From contig NZ_FNGF01000006.1 of assembly GCF_900102815.1 (NCBI RefSeq), positions 62,001 through 126,000 of the forward strand: a stretch of DNA of 64,000 nt, written 5' to 3'. The translations under genes were made by a program, and so were the position numbers. A model generated the notes under the pieces. That model did no database searches, was not told the DNA's origin, and saw only the letters and a list, made by a program, of their open reading frames with translations. The stretch is from Glycomyces sambucus (GTDB taxonomy: Bacteria > Actinomycetota > Actinomycetes > Mycobacteriales > Micromonosporaceae). Shown in pieces: positions 8,059-16,593 of the stretch; position 1 is the first letter of the stretch, and every line of letters begins with the position of its first letter.

Positions 8059-8727
8059 ATGGACACTCCCCAGCCCCGCCGCCGTCGCGAATGGACGATC
8101 GCGGCCGGCCTCATCCTCCTCGCCCTCGTGCCCTCGATCGCCGGGGCGTTCCGCATCGGCGAGATCGCCTCCGGCGCAACGCAGACCGACGCGAACGCCC
8201 GGTTCATGCAGATGCCGCTGCCAGTGGTCCTGCACATCGCCGGCGCCCTCGTGTACTCGATCGTCGGCGCGTTCCAGTTCCTGCCCGGCCTGCGCCGCAG
8301 GCACAACGGGTGGCACCGCTTCGCCGGGCGGTACCTGCTCGTCCCCGCCGGGATCACGGTCGGCGCGACCGGGCTGTGGATGACCGCGGTCTACGACGTG
8401 CCGCCGACCGACACCGGCGCGGTCGCCTTCTCGCGGTACGTCGTCGGCGGCCTCATGCTCGCGTTCATCGCCCTCGGGATCGCCGCGATCGTCCGAAGCG
8501 ACTACTTCGCCCACGGCTCGTGGATGATCCGGGCCTACGCGCTCGCGATGGGCGCGGGCACGCAGGTGCTCACCTCCGGGCCCGCCCTGCTCCTCTTCGG
8601 CGAGCCGGACGCGGTGTTCCGGCTCATCCAGATGGACGCCGGGTGGATCATCAACGCGCTCTTCGCCGAATGGGTCATCGCCCGGCGGCGCAGGGCCGCG
8701 CGGCGGCCTGCGACGATCACGGTGTGA
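8059..8727 (+). CDS. DUF2306 family membrane protein
   Basis: 222 residues with seven or so hydrophobic segments. These include WTIAAGLILLALVPSIAGAF, MPLPVVLHIAGALVYSIVGAF, LLVPAGITVGATGLW, VVGGLMLAFIALGIAAI and GWIINALFAEWVI. Histidines and arginines fall in the loops (RRRHNGWHRFAGRY, HGSWMIRAYALAMGAGTQVL), as in the DUF2306/cytochrome b561-like group. The start is ATG 8059, and an upstream in-frame ATG at 7966 would run through the iron box. Its stop overlaps the GTG of the histidine kinase, so the three genes to 10513 form one operon. The function is unknown and haem binding is only a guess. Confidence 0.8.
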   Translation: MDTPQPRRRREWTIAAGLILLALVPSIAGAFRIGEIASGATQTDANARFMQMPLPVVLHIAGALVYSIVGAFQFLPGLRRRHNGWHRFAGRYLLVPAGITVGATGLWMTAVYDVPPTDTGAVAFSRYVVGGLMLAFIALGIAAIVRSDYFAHGSWMIRAYALAMGAGTQVLTSGPALLLFGEPDAVFRLIQMDAGWIINALFAEWVIARRRRAARRPATITV

Positions 8728-9863
8728 CCGACATGAGGACCGTGCCGCGCAGGATCGGCGCCGCCTGGTCGCGCCCGCGCGCGGCCGGCGCCGACGGCCC
8801 GCGCCCGCGCGACGGCGCCCTGCTCACCGCGGTGGCGGCCGTCTCGGTCTTCGAGGGATTCGTGCGGCCCGACCTCGACTGGCCGCTGGTCACCGTGGTC
8901 GTGACGCTCGCGATCCTGCCGGTGCTGCTGTGGCGGCGCACGCGGCCGCTGCCCGCGGTGGCGGCGATGACGGCGGCGACCTCGGCGTTCGCGTTGGCGC
9001 ACAGGCTGGCCGGGTTCGAACCGAACGCCCTGGTGACGACGTTCGTGTTCCTCACCGCGCCGTACGCGCTGTTCCGGTGGGGCTCGGGACGGGACCGGAT
9101 CGTCGGCGCGGGCATCGTCGCGGCCGGGCTCCTGACCTCCAGCTTCCTCGGCAGCGACCCGATCGCGGACACCGCGGCCGGGGTCGCGTTCATGGGCGGC
9201 GCCTGCCTGCTCGGGGCGCTGCGGCGCGAGCGGGTCGAGTCGCGGGCGCGGCGCATCGACTCGGTCCGGGCCCGCGAGCGCGAGGCCCTGGCCCGCGACC
9301 TGCACGACACCGTCGCGCACCACGTCTCGGCCATCGTGATCCGCGCGCAGGTCGCGGGCGCGGACCCGGAGGACACCGCGCGGGTCGCGGAGTCGCTGCG
9401 GGTCATCGAGACCGAGGCGCAGGCGGTGCTCGCCGACATGCGCTCGCTCGTGCGCACGCTCCGCGCGCCCGCCGACTACGCGCCGACCGCGGGCCTGGAC
9501 GAGCTGGCCCGCCTCGCCGATCCGGGGCCGCCGCGGGTGGCCGTCAGGATCGACGCGCCCGCCGACCTGCCGAGCGTGGTCACGACGACGCTGTTCAGGA
9601 TCGCGCAGGAGGGCGTCACGAACGCGCGCCGGCATTCGCGCGGCGCCACCGGGATCGACGTGGAGGTCACTGTGGACGACGACGAGGCGCGGGTCCGGGT
9701 CCGCGACGACGGGGCGCCCGCGAGGGGCGACCAGGGCGGGGGCCACGGGCTCCAGGGCATGTCCGAGCGCGCGGCGCTGCTCGGCGGCGCGGTCGCGGCC
9801 GGGCCGGACCCGGCTGGCGGCTGGACCCTGCGGGCCTCGCTGCCGTTGGGGGGCAGGGCATGA
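8724..9863 (+). CDS. Two-component sensor histidine kinase (NarL-system type, HisKA_3)
   Basis: 379 residues. An N-terminal membrane region of four to five helices runs to about residue 165. Then comes a dimerisation segment with the phospho-acceptor histidine in ALARDLHDTVAHHVSAIVIRA. The ATPase domain ends with the N box FRIAQEGVTNARRHS and G box GGGHGLQGMSERAALLGG. The first start, GTG 8724, overlaps the preceding stop, and ATG 8733 is an alternative. The pair with the response regulator (ATGA overlap) is clear. What it senses is unknown, but the promoter region upstream carries an iron box. Confidence 0.93.
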   Translation: MTDMRTVPRRIGAAWSRPRAAGADGPRPRDGALLTAVAAVSVFEGFVRPDLDWPLVTVVVTLAILPVLLWRRTRPLPAVAAMTAATSAFALAHRLAGFEPNALVTTFVFLTAPYALFRWGSGRDRIVGAGIVAAGLLTSSFLGSDPIADTAAGVAFMGGACLLGALRRERVESRARRIDSVRAREREALARDLHDTVAHHVSAIVIRAQVAGADPEDTARVAESLRVIETEAQAVLADMRSLVRTLRAPADYAPTAGLDELARLADPGPPRVAVRIDAPADLPSVVTTTLFRIAQEGVTNARRHSRGATGIDVEVTVDDDEARVRVRDDGAPARGDQGGGHGLQGMSERAALLGGAVAAGPDPAGGWTLRASLPLGGRA

Positions 9864-10513
9864 TCCGGGTGATCGTCGCCGACGACCAGGAGCCGGTGCG
9901 CACGGGCCTCTGCCTGCTGCTCGCTTCGCTGCCGGACGTGGAGGTGGTCGGTGAGGCCGCCGACGGGATCGCGGCGGTGCGCCTGGCGCGGCGGCTGCGG
10001 CCCGACGTGGCGCTGCTCGACATCCGCATGCCGGGCCTCAACGGCATCGACGCGACCCAGATGCTCGCGGGCCCCGCGGTCGCCGAACCGGTCGCGGTCA
10101 TCGTCATCACCACGTTCGACCTCGACGAGTACGTGCACGGCGCGCTGCGCGCCGGCGCCAAGGGGTTCCTGCTGAAGGAGGCGGGCCCGCAGCTCATCGG
10201 CGAGGCCGTGCGCGCCGCCGCGAACGGCGACGCGCTCATCTCGCCGCAGGTCACCGCGCGGCTCCTCGGCGAGTTCTCCAAGCCCGTCCGCAAAGTGCGG
10301 CAGCCGGTCTCGCCGCTGACCGGGCGCGAGGAGGACGTGCTGGCCCTCCTCGCGACCGGCCTGACGAACATCGAGATCGGCGAGCGCCTGTACCTCTCGC
10401 TCGGCACCGTCAAGACCCACATCGCCGGGATCCTCACCAAGCTGGGCCTGCGCAACCGGGTGGAGGCGGCGATGTGGGCGTACGAGTCCGGGCGGGTGCG
10501 CGGGGAGGACTAG
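9860..10513 (+). CDS. NarL/LuxR-family response regulator
   Basis: 217 residues. The receiver domain has acidic residues DD near the start (VIVADDQ), phospho-acceptor Asp in VALLDIRMPGLNG, Thr in VIVITTFDLDEYV, and Lys in GAKGFLLKEA. A C-terminal LuxR helix-turn-helix follows (LTGREEDVLALLATGLTNIE, LYLSLGTVKTHIAGILTKLG). It is translated by ATGA overlap with the kinase gene and ends the operon. The hairpin at 10600-10630 follows. Confidence 0.94.
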   Translation: MIRVIVADDQEPVRTGLCLLLASLPDVEVVGEAADGIAAVRLARRLRPDVALLDIRMPGLNGIDATQMLAGPAVAEPVAVIVITTFDLDEYVHGALRAGAKGFLLKEAGPQLIGEAVRAAANGDALISPQVTARLLGEFSKPVRKVRQPVSPLTGREEDVLALLATGLTNIEIGERLYLSLGTVKTHIAGILTKLGLRNRVEAAMWAYESGRVRGED

Positions 10514-10599
10514 CGCCCGTCGCGGACGTGGAGGGCGGTGTCGTCGACGGGGAGCGTCGGCCCAGGAGGGGTTCGCGGGACGGATACGGACATGACGGG

Positions 10600-10630
10600 G
10601 TCCGCCCCGGCCTGGCGGGCCGGGGCGGAC
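10600..10630. terminator. Bidirectional hairpin terminator
   Basis: A perfect 13-base stem with a 5-base loop (GTCCGCCCCGGCC at 10600-10612, GGCCGGGGCGGAC at 10618-10630) lies between the convergent response regulator and the small membrane protein genes. No U tract follows, as is common in high-GC actinomycetes. Confidence 0.8.
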
Positions 10631-10642
10631 GGGGGCAAGACG

Positions 10643-10807
10643 CTAGAACGCCGCGTCGATGGTCGGTGCGGCGAACGCGGTCAGGGCGAAGGCCGCGGCC
10701 AGGAGGCCGAGTCCGACGCCGCGGGTGCGGCGGCTGCCCAGGGGCAGGGCCGCGATGACCAGCAGGACGATCGCGATGAGGTAGAAGAGGGCTTGGAAGG
10801 TAGCCAT
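10643..10807 (-). CDS. Small 54-residue membrane protein, unknown
   Basis: The 54 residues are almost wholly two hydrophobic helices (FQALFYLIAIVLLVIAALPL and GLGLLAAAFALTAFAAPTI), joined by a basic turn GSRRTRG. An excellent ribosome site (GGGGAGG) lies 6 bases before the ATG, and the codon bias is genomic. Both support a real gene. It looks like a small inner-membrane peptide. No family is recognised. It stands alone, converging on the response regulator. Confidence 0.65.
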   Translation of the reverse strand: MATFQALFYLIAIVLLVIAALPLGSRRTRGVGLGLLAAAFALTAFAAPTIDAAF

Positions 10808-11127
10808 GACGGCCTCCCCAGCGGCGGGCGGAGGGCCGGGGCGCTGCCCGCCGCCGCACTCGCGGCTTGATCCCGGCCTGCTTGTCCTGTACCCGAAGTG
10901 GAGGTTCGCTGAACGCATTCGGGGGTGCTTTTCGGAGGGTGGGATTCGACCGGTTCCGTCACGGTCCGCCCTGAAATGCGGCGAGGGGAAGGGGCCCATC
11001 GCTCCTTCCCACTTCAGTTTATATCGCACCGGTCCCGGCAAAGGGTGCATCGGGGTGCCGATTGCGCCTCTGACCTGCTGCACAATGGCTCACCGGAGCT
11101 TGGAACACCTGGAGACGGGAGCTGGAC
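10808..11127. promoter_or_regulatory. Upstream region of the glycosyltransferase-HelR operon
   Basis: A 320-base gap with lower G+C near its right end. It holds an inverted repeat GGGAAGG/CCTTCCC (10986-10992 and 11004-11010), a TTATAT promoter-like box at 11019-11024, and a dyad ATCGG-ggtg-CCGAT at 11049-11062. The ATG at 11128 follows GGGAGCTGGAC. Known HelR and rifamycin-inactivation genes often carry a rifamycin-associated element (RAE) here. I do not see a clear copy of that palindrome and cannot compare it exactly. Confidence 0.5.
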
Positions 11128-12336
11128 ATGCGGGTGCTGATGACGACCTTCGGATCGCGCGGCGACGTCGAGCCGATCGCCGGACTGGCCGCGGAGCTGC
11201 GGGCGCGGGGGGCCGAGGCGGTGGTGTGCGCGCCGCCGGACGAGGAGTTCCGGCAGCGGCTCGACGGCCTCGGCGTGGAGCTGGTGCCGATGGGCGAGCC
11301 GGTGCGCCCGCAGTTGAGCGGGGACCGCCCGCCCTCGACCGCGGACGCGCCGCGGCGCGCGGCCGGGCTGGTCGAGAGCCAGTTCGCGGCGGTGATGCGC
11401 GCGGGCGCGGACTGCGACGCCGTCATCGGGACGGGCCTGCCGCCGGCCGGGGCCGCGCTCGCGGCCGAGCGGCTGGGGGTGCGCTACGTGTGCGCGGCGT
11501 TCGTGCCCGGGGTGATCCCCTCGCCGCTGGTCCGGCCGCTGGCCCGCCCGGGCCGGCCGTACCCGGCGGACGAGACCGACAACCTGGTGCTGTGGGACAT
11601 CGACGCGGCGAACATCCGGGACCTGTACGGCCCGGCCCTGAACGCGCACCGGGCCGCGCTGGGCCTGGACCCGGTGGAGGACGTGCGCGGCTACATCCTC
11701 ACCGACCGGCCGTGGCTCGCCACCGATCCGGTGCTGGGACCGTGGCCGGAGGCCCCGGGGTACGCGGCGGTGCAGACCGGCGCGTGGTTCGTGCCGGACG
11801 AGCGGCCGCTGCCGGAGGACCTGGAGGCGTTCCTCGACGCGGGCGACCCGCCCGTGTACGTGGGCTTCGGGTCGATGCCGTGGAAGAACGGCAGGGAGGC
11901 CGCGGAGGCCGCGGTCGCGGCCGTGCGCGCCCAGGGCCGCCGGCTCGTGGTCTCGCGCGGCTGGGCCGACCTCGGCGCGACCGGCGGCGACTGCTTCGCG
12001 GTGGGCGAGTCGAACCACCGGAAGCTGTTCGCGCGCATGGCGGCCGTGGTGCACCACGGCGGCGCGGGGACGACGCACAAGGCGGCCGCGGCGGGTGCGC
12101 CGCAGGTCGTGGTGCCGCAGATCGCGGACCAGCCGTACTGGGCGGGCCGGGTGGCCGCGCTGGGGATCGGCGCGGGCCACGACGGGCCGGTGCCGACGTT
12201 CGACGCGATGACGGCGGCGCTGGAGACCGCGCTCGCACCCGAGACGAAGGCGCGGGCGGTGGAGGTCGCGGGGCGGATGCGCACCGACGGCGCGGCCCGG
12301 ACCGCGGAGCTGCTCATCGAGGGGAGGGCCGCATGA
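11128..12336 (+). CDS. GT1/MGT-family glycosyltransferase (possible rifamycin-type antibiotic glycosyltransferase)
   Basis: 402 residues of the YjiC/macrolide glycosyltransferase fold. The N-terminal domain starts MRVLMTTFGSRGDVEPIAGLA. The C-terminal donor site reads VHHGGAGTTHKAAAAGAPQVVVPQ followed by ADQPYWAGRVAALG. Members transfer sugars from UDP- or dTDP-donors to hydrophobic acceptors such as macrolides, sterols and rifamycins. It overlaps the HelR gene by ATGA, which mirrors the pairing of rifamycin-inactivating enzymes with HelR. Rifampin glycosylation is therefore a reasonable inference but is not shown by sequence alone. Confidence 0.85.
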   Translation: MRVLMTTFGSRGDVEPIAGLAAELRARGAEAVVCAPPDEEFRQRLDGLGVELVPMGEPVRPQLSGDRPPSTADAPRRAAGLVESQFAAVMRAGADCDAVIGTGLPPAGAALAAERLGVRYVCAAFVPGVIPSPLVRPLARPGRPYPADETDNLVLWDIDAANIRDLYGPALNAHRAALGLDPVEDVRGYILTDRPWLATDPVLGPWPEAPGYAAVQTGAWFVPDERPLPEDLEAFLDAGDPPVYVGFGSMPWKNGREAAEAAVAAVRAQGRRLVVSRGWADLGATGGDCFAVGESNHRKLFARMAAVVHHGGAGTTHKAAAAGAPQVVVPQIADQPYWAGRVAALGIGAGHDGPVPTFDAMTAALETALAPETKARAVEVAGRMRTDGAARTAELLIEGRAA

Positions 12337-14492
12337 GCGAGGAGAGCGTCTTCGACCTCCCCGAACGCCTGGCCGCCAAGGCGGATCCGGCGCTCATCGC
12401 CGACGACGAGCGGCACTTCGCGGCGATCGGGGCGAGCCTGGAGCGGTCGATCGCGGACGTGGCCGAGCGGCTGGAGGCCGCCCGGAAGGCGCCCGGCGGC
12501 GTCGGGCAGCACGCCGCGGACCGGGACCGGGAGGTGCACCGGCTGACCGGGCGCCTGAACGCGCTGCGCCGCTACGGCCTCGACCTGTGCCTGGGCCGGA
12601 TCGTGGGCGAGGAGACCGTCTACATCGGGCGGCTGGGGCTCACCGACGCGGACGGGCGGCGCCTGCTGCTCGACTGGCGCTCCCCCGCCGCGGAGCCGTT
12701 CTTCGGTGCGACCCACGGGAACCCGATGGGCCTGGTGAGCCGGCGCCGCTACCGGTGGTCGGGCGGGCGCATCGGCGACTACTGGGACGAGGTGTTCACT
12801 CCCGAAGGGCTCGAAGGGAACGCGGCACTGGACGACCAGTCGGCGTTCATCGCGAGCCTCGGCTCCACCAGGTCGGCGCGGATGCGCGACGTCCTGGGCA
12901 CGATCCAGGCCGACCAGGACGCCGTCATCAGGGCGGGTTCGAGCGGCGCGCTCGTGGTCGACGGCGGGCCGGGCACCGGCAAGACCGTCGTGGCGCTCCA
13001 CCGGGCCGCGTACCTGGTCTACACCGACCCGCGGCTGGGCCACCACCGCGGCGACGTGCTGTTCGTCGGCCCGCACGAGCCGTACCTGGCCTATGTGGCC
13101 GACGTGCTGCCGAGCCTCGGCGAGGAGGGCGTCCAGACCTGCACGCTCCGCGACCTCCTCCCCGAGGGCGCGACCGCGCCGCCCGAGCCCGACGCCGAGG
13201 TGGCGCGGCTCAAGGCGGACGCGCGCATGGTGGCCGCGATCGAGCCGGCCATCGGCCTGTACGAGCGCGTCCCGAAGCAGGGCATGACCGTGGACACGCC
13301 GTGGGACTCGGTGTGGCTGGGTCCGGACGACTGGGCCGAGGCGTTCGCGGCGGCGCCGAACGGCGTGCCGCACAACGAGGCCCGCGACGACGTGTGGGAG
13401 GAGCTGCTGGCCATCCTGGTCGACAAGCACATGGTCGAGAAGCACATGGCCGGCGAGCACGACGCGGACGTGTCGGAGGAGCAGCTGCGGCGCGCGTTCC
13501 GGCGCGACCGGGACCTGGTGCGGGCCTTCGGGAGGGCGTGGCCGATGATCGCGCCGAACGACCTCGTGGGCGACCTGTGGACCGTCCCCGACTACCTGCG
13601 CATGTGCGCGCCGTGGCTCGACGACGACGGCGTGGACCGGCTCCAGCGGGCCGATGCGCAGGCGTGGACGGCGGCGGACCTGCCGATCCTCGACGCCGCG
13701 CGCCAGCGCATCGGCGACCCCGAGGCGTCGCGGCTGCGGCGGCGCCGCGAGGCCGAGATCGCCTCCGAGCGCGAGGTCATCGACAAGGTCGTGGAGGACC
13801 TGCTCGAAGCCGAGGACGACAACGAGGGCGCGATGATCATGCTCAAGGGCGCCGACCTCCAGGACGCCCTGGTGCACTACGAGGACCTGGAGACCGCCGA
13901 CCCCGACCTGCTCGCGGGGCCGTTCGCGCACGTCGTGGTCGACGAGGCGCAGGAGCTCACCGACGCGGAGTGGCAGATGCTGCTCCAGCGGTGCCCGTCG
14001 CGGTCGTTCACGATCGTCGGCGACCGGGCGCAGGCGCGGCACGGGTTCACCGAGTCGTGGACCGAGCGGCTGGAGCGGGTCGGCATGGGGCGCGTCAGGA
14101 CGGCGTCGCTGAGCATCAACTACCGGACGCCCGAGGAGGTCATGGCCGAGGCCGAGCGGGTCATCCGGGCCGCGCTGCCCGACGCGAACGTCCCGACCTC
14201 GGTGCGCCGCAGCGGCATCCCGGTCGGGCACGGGTCCCGGGCCGACCTCGACGGGATCCTGGAGGCGTGGCTGGCCGCCCATCCGGAGGGCACGGCGTGC
14301 GTCATCGGCGATCCGGACTTCGCGCCGCGCCCGCGCGTCCGCTCGCTCACGCCGGAGCTGTCGAAGGGCCTGGAGTTCGACCTGGTCGTGCTCGTCGGCC
14401 CCGAGGGCTTCGGCGAGGGGATCGAGGGGGCGGTGGACCGGTACGTGGCGATGACGCGCGCGACCCAGCGGCTGGTGGTCCTCACGGACTGA
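12333..14492 (+). CDS. helR: HelD/HelR-family RNA polymerase-recycling ATPase
   Basis: 719 residues. The N-terminal region (residues 1-90) is a helical arm (VADVAERLEAARK, DREVHRLTGRLNALRRYGLD). A UvrD-like superfamily 1 ATPase core follows, with Walker A GGPGTGKTVVALHRAAYL near residue 214, VVVDEAQELTDAEWQ (motif II), IVGDRAQAR (motif III), SINYRTPEEV (motif IV) and LTPELSKGLEFDLVVLVGPE (motif V). HelD proteins remove stalled RNA polymerase from DNA, and the HelR branch displaces rifamycins from polymerase. Length and motifs fit HelR. Its start overlaps the glycosyltransferase stop (ATGA). Confidence 0.88.
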   Translation: MSEESVFDLPERLAAKADPALIADDERHFAAIGASLERSIADVAERLEAARKAPGGVGQHAADRDREVHRLTGRLNALRRYGLDLCLGRIVGEETVYIGRLGLTDADGRRLLLDWRSPAAEPFFGATHGNPMGLVSRRRYRWSGGRIGDYWDEVFTPEGLEGNAALDDQSAFIASLGSTRSARMRDVLGTIQADQDAVIRAGSSGALVVDGGPGTGKTVVALHRAAYLVYTDPRLGHHRGDVLFVGPHEPYLAYVADVLPSLGEEGVQTCTLRDLLPEGATAPPEPDAEVARLKADARMVAAIEPAIGLYERVPKQGMTVDTPWDSVWLGPDDWAEAFAAAPNGVPHNEARDDVWEELLAILVDKHMVEKHMAGEHDADVSEEQLRRAFRRDRDLVRAFGRAWPMIAPNDLVGDLWTVPDYLRMCAPWLDDDGVDRLQRADAQAWTAADLPILDAARQRIGDPEASRLRRRREAEIASEREVIDKVVEDLLEAEDDNEGAMIMLKGADLQDALVHYEDLETADPDLLAGPFAHVVVDEAQELTDAEWQMLLQRCPSRSFTIVGDRAQARHGFTESWTERLERVGMGRVRTASLSINYRTPEEVMAEAERVIRAALPDANVPTSVRRSGIPVGHGSRADLDGILEAWLAAHPEGTACVIGDPDFAPRPRVRSLTPELSKGLEFDLVVLVGPEGFGEGIEGAVDRYVAMTRATQRLVVLTD

Positions 14493-14515
14493 ATGTCGTT
14501 GGAGGACACGGGGAA

Positions 14516-14559
14516 CGGGTCACCGCTGCCGACCGAGGCCGGGTCAAAGCGGTGACCCG
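14516..14559. terminator. Hairpin terminator after helR
   Basis: Arms CGGGTCACCGCT (14516-14527) and AGCGGTGACCCG (14548-14559) pair perfectly around a 20-base loop. They lie in the space between the convergent helR and the 111-residue hypothetical gene. Confidence 0.7.
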
Positions 14560-14575
14560 CGTGTGCATTCTACCG

Positions 14576-14911
14576 CTACTGCGAGAGGGTGTCGTAGAGG
14601 TCGTCGGGGTCGATCTGCGCCCGGTACTTGAACACGAGCGACACGTCGGTCCCGAAGGACCCGAGCCGGTCGGTGGGGTCGGTGATGAACTTCGGCTCGG
14701 CCCGCTGCTGCGCGATCACGGCCGCGGGGCTCCCGTTCACCTCCAGCACCCAGGTCGCCTTCCCGCCCGCGATCTGCGCGAGGTACTTGCGCCCGCGCAG
14801 GTACGCCACCGCCTCGGCGATCGTGCTCGACTCCGGCAGGTCGACGGTCTTCGCGTGCGGGTACGCGTCGTCGCCCGTCGCCACGCTGGAGCGGTCCACG
14901 TTGATGTTCAT
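14576..14911 (-). CDS. Hypothetical protein of 111 residues
   Basis: No family is recognised. The soluble protein has segments TVDLPESSTIAEAVAYLRGR, YLAQIAGGKATWVLEVNGSP and VIAQQRAEPKFITD, then SLVFKYRAQIDPDDLYDTLS. The pattern looks like one alpha/beta domain. The start is ATG 14911 behind a strong GAGGAGGGAACG, and the codon use is genomic. It is divergent from the alpha/beta hydrolase gene. Confidence 0.75.
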   Translation of the reverse strand: MNINVDRSSVATGDDAYPHAKTVDLPESSTIAEAVAYLRGRKYLAQIAGGKATWVLEVNGSPAAVIAQQRAEPKFITDPTDRLGSFGTDVSLVFKYRAQIDPDDLYDTLSQ

Positions 14912-15063
14912 CGTTCCCTCCTCGGCTCCGTCTGATTGTGCCCGCCGGGCGGCCCCGTATGCGCCCGTGTTCGCGGAATTCGGTGCGGCGATGAATCCGG
15001 TGCCCCAGGCTCGTCGTATCCCAGAGGAACCCGACGAGGAACCCTGATCCTGAAGGAGACACC

Positions 15064-15927
15064 ATGACCGAGCCGCAGACGCACACCCTGGAGGCGCCCG
15101 GCGCCGTCCTCCACTACGACGTGCGCGAGGGCGACGGGGACGCGACGCCGCTGCTCATCGTCGGTTCGCCGATGGCCGCCGCGGGCTTCACCACCCTGGC
15201 CTCGCACTTCGGCGACCGCCGCGTGGTCACCTACGACCCGCGCGGGTCCGAGCGCAGCGCCCGCACCGACGGCGCCGACGAGAACGAGGTCGAGGAGCAC
15301 GCCGACGACCTGCGCCTGGTCATCGAGGCGGTCGGAGGCGGACCGGTCGACGTGTTCGCCAGCAGCGGCGGCGCCGTCAACGCCCTCGCGCTGGTCGCGA
15401 GCCGCCCCGAGCTGGTGCGGACCCTCGTCGCCCACGAGCCGCCCGCGTCGAGCGCGCTCCCCGACGCCGAAGCGGCCCTGGCGATCAGCGACGACATCCG
15501 CGCGACCTACCTCGCCTCGGGCTTCGGCCCGGCCATGGCGAAGTTCCTCGCGTTCGTCTCCCACGACGGCCCCTTCGACGCCGCCTACCTGGAGGGCCCC
15601 GCGCCCGACCCGGCCGCGTTCGGCCTCCCCGCCGAGGACGACGGCAGCCGCGGCGACGCGCTGCTCCAGCTCAACATGGGCACCTGCGGCGCCTACGAGC
15701 ACGACTTCAAGGCGCTCCGCGCCGCCGTCGCCCGCATCGTGGTGGCCGTCGGCGAGGACTCCGGCGACACCCTCGCCGCCCGCGGCGCCCGCGCGGTGGG
15801 CGAGCGCATCGGCGTCGCCCCGACCGTGCTCCCCGGCGACCACGGGGCGTTCCTCGGCGGCGAGTACGGCCAGACCGGCAAGCCCGACGAGTTCGCCGCG
15901 GCCCTCCGCGACGTGCTGGACCGGTAG
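15064..15927 (+). CDS. Alpha/beta-hydrolase
   Basis: 287 residues. The fold is clear: an oxyanion region near PLLIVGSPMAAAGF, the VVTYDPRGSERS strand with the DPRG motif, and a nucleophile elbow VDVFASSGGAVNALALV where the serine lies in SSGG. A late GDHGAFLG supplies the likely catalytic histidine. It is like small non-haem esterase or peroxidase-type hydrolases, and the substrate cannot be told. The ATG at 15064 has GAAGGAGACACC upstream. The next gene starts 6 bases downstream, so the two are probably cotranscribed. Confidence 0.88.
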   Translation: MTEPQTHTLEAPGAVLHYDVREGDGDATPLLIVGSPMAAAGFTTLASHFGDRRVVTYDPRGSERSARTDGADENEVEEHADDLRLVIEAVGGGPVDVFASSGGAVNALALVASRPELVRTLVAHEPPASSALPDAEAALAISDDIRATYLASGFGPAMAKFLAFVSHDGPFDAAYLEGPAPDPAAFGLPAEDDGSRGDALLQLNMGTCGAYEHDFKALRAAVARIVVAVGEDSGDTLAARGARAVGERIGVAPTVLPGDHGAFLGGEYGQTGKPDEFAAALRDVLDR

Positions 15928-15933
15928 TCCGCC

Positions 15934-16551
15934 ATGGGGAGCGACGTCTGGCCGCTGGTCCACGCCGAGCGCGCCGCGCTCATCGAGGACCTCGCGCTCC
16001 TGGAGGACGCGCAGTGGGACGCGCCGTCCCTGTGCGAGGGGTGGACCGTCCACGACGTGGCCGCGCACCTGGTGGACACGGCGCGGGCCACGCGGCTGGG
16101 CTTCCTCCTCTCGATGGTGCGCGCCCGGTTCGACTTCGACCGCCAGAACGCCCGGGGCATCGCCCGCGAGCGCGGCGCCACCCCGCGGGAGACGCTCGCG
16201 CGGCTCCGCGCGGCGGCGCCGCGCACCTCGACCCCGCCCGGGCCGCTCGGCACCCGGCTGGTGGAGGAGGTCGTGCACGGCGAGGACATCAGGCGCCCCT
16301 TGGGGATCGAGCACGCCTACGACCCCGAGGCGGTGGCCCGGGCGCTGCGCACGCACCTGGAGCTGGGCGCGTCGATGGGCGGCGCGAAGGAGCTGGCCGC
16401 GCGGGTCCGCTTCACCGCGACCGACGCGGACCTCGCGATCGGGGAGGGACCGGAGGTGCGGGGCAGCGCGCTCGCGCTGCTCCTGGCCGCCTCGGGACGC
16501 AAGGCGGCGCTGTCCGAACTCGACGGTCCAGGTACGGCGGAGCTGGGGTGA
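15934..16551 (+). CDS. Maleylpyruvate isomerase family (TIGR03083/DinB-like) protein
   Basis: 205 residues with the mycothiol-dependent maleylpyruvate isomerase N-terminal fold. It shows the signature SLCEGWTVHDVAAHLVD, where the histidine is one of the metal ligands, and EEVVHGEDIRRPLGIEH, which supplies the second histidine cluster. Members are often metal-binding thiol-dependent enzymes, and mycothiol is actinobacteria-specific. The exact reaction is unknown. It lies 6 bases after the hydrolase gene and is likely in the same operon. Confidence 0.82.
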   Translation: MGSDVWPLVHAERAALIEDLALLEDAQWDAPSLCEGWTVHDVAAHLVDTARATRLGFLLSMVRARFDFDRQNARGIARERGATPRETLARLRAAAPRTSTPPGPLGTRLVEEVVHGEDIRRPLGIEHAYDPEAVARALRTHLELGASMGGAKELAARVRFTATDADLAIGEGPEVRGSALALLLAASGRKAALSELDGPGTAELG

Positions 16552-16593
16552 GGCCGGGGTGGGCTCGGCTCACTGCGGGCGTGCGGGCCCGGC

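Noticed and set aside
10808..11127. Rifamycin-associated element (RAE)
   Set aside because: I looked for a GC palindrome of that type and saw only unrelated dyads. The consensus could not be compared exactly.
10806..12332. Plus-strand frame running into helR (1228 residues)
   Set aside because: Everything before ATG 12333 lacks a start site and is low-complexity Arg/Gly/Ala. It is a shadow of the glycosyltransferase gene.
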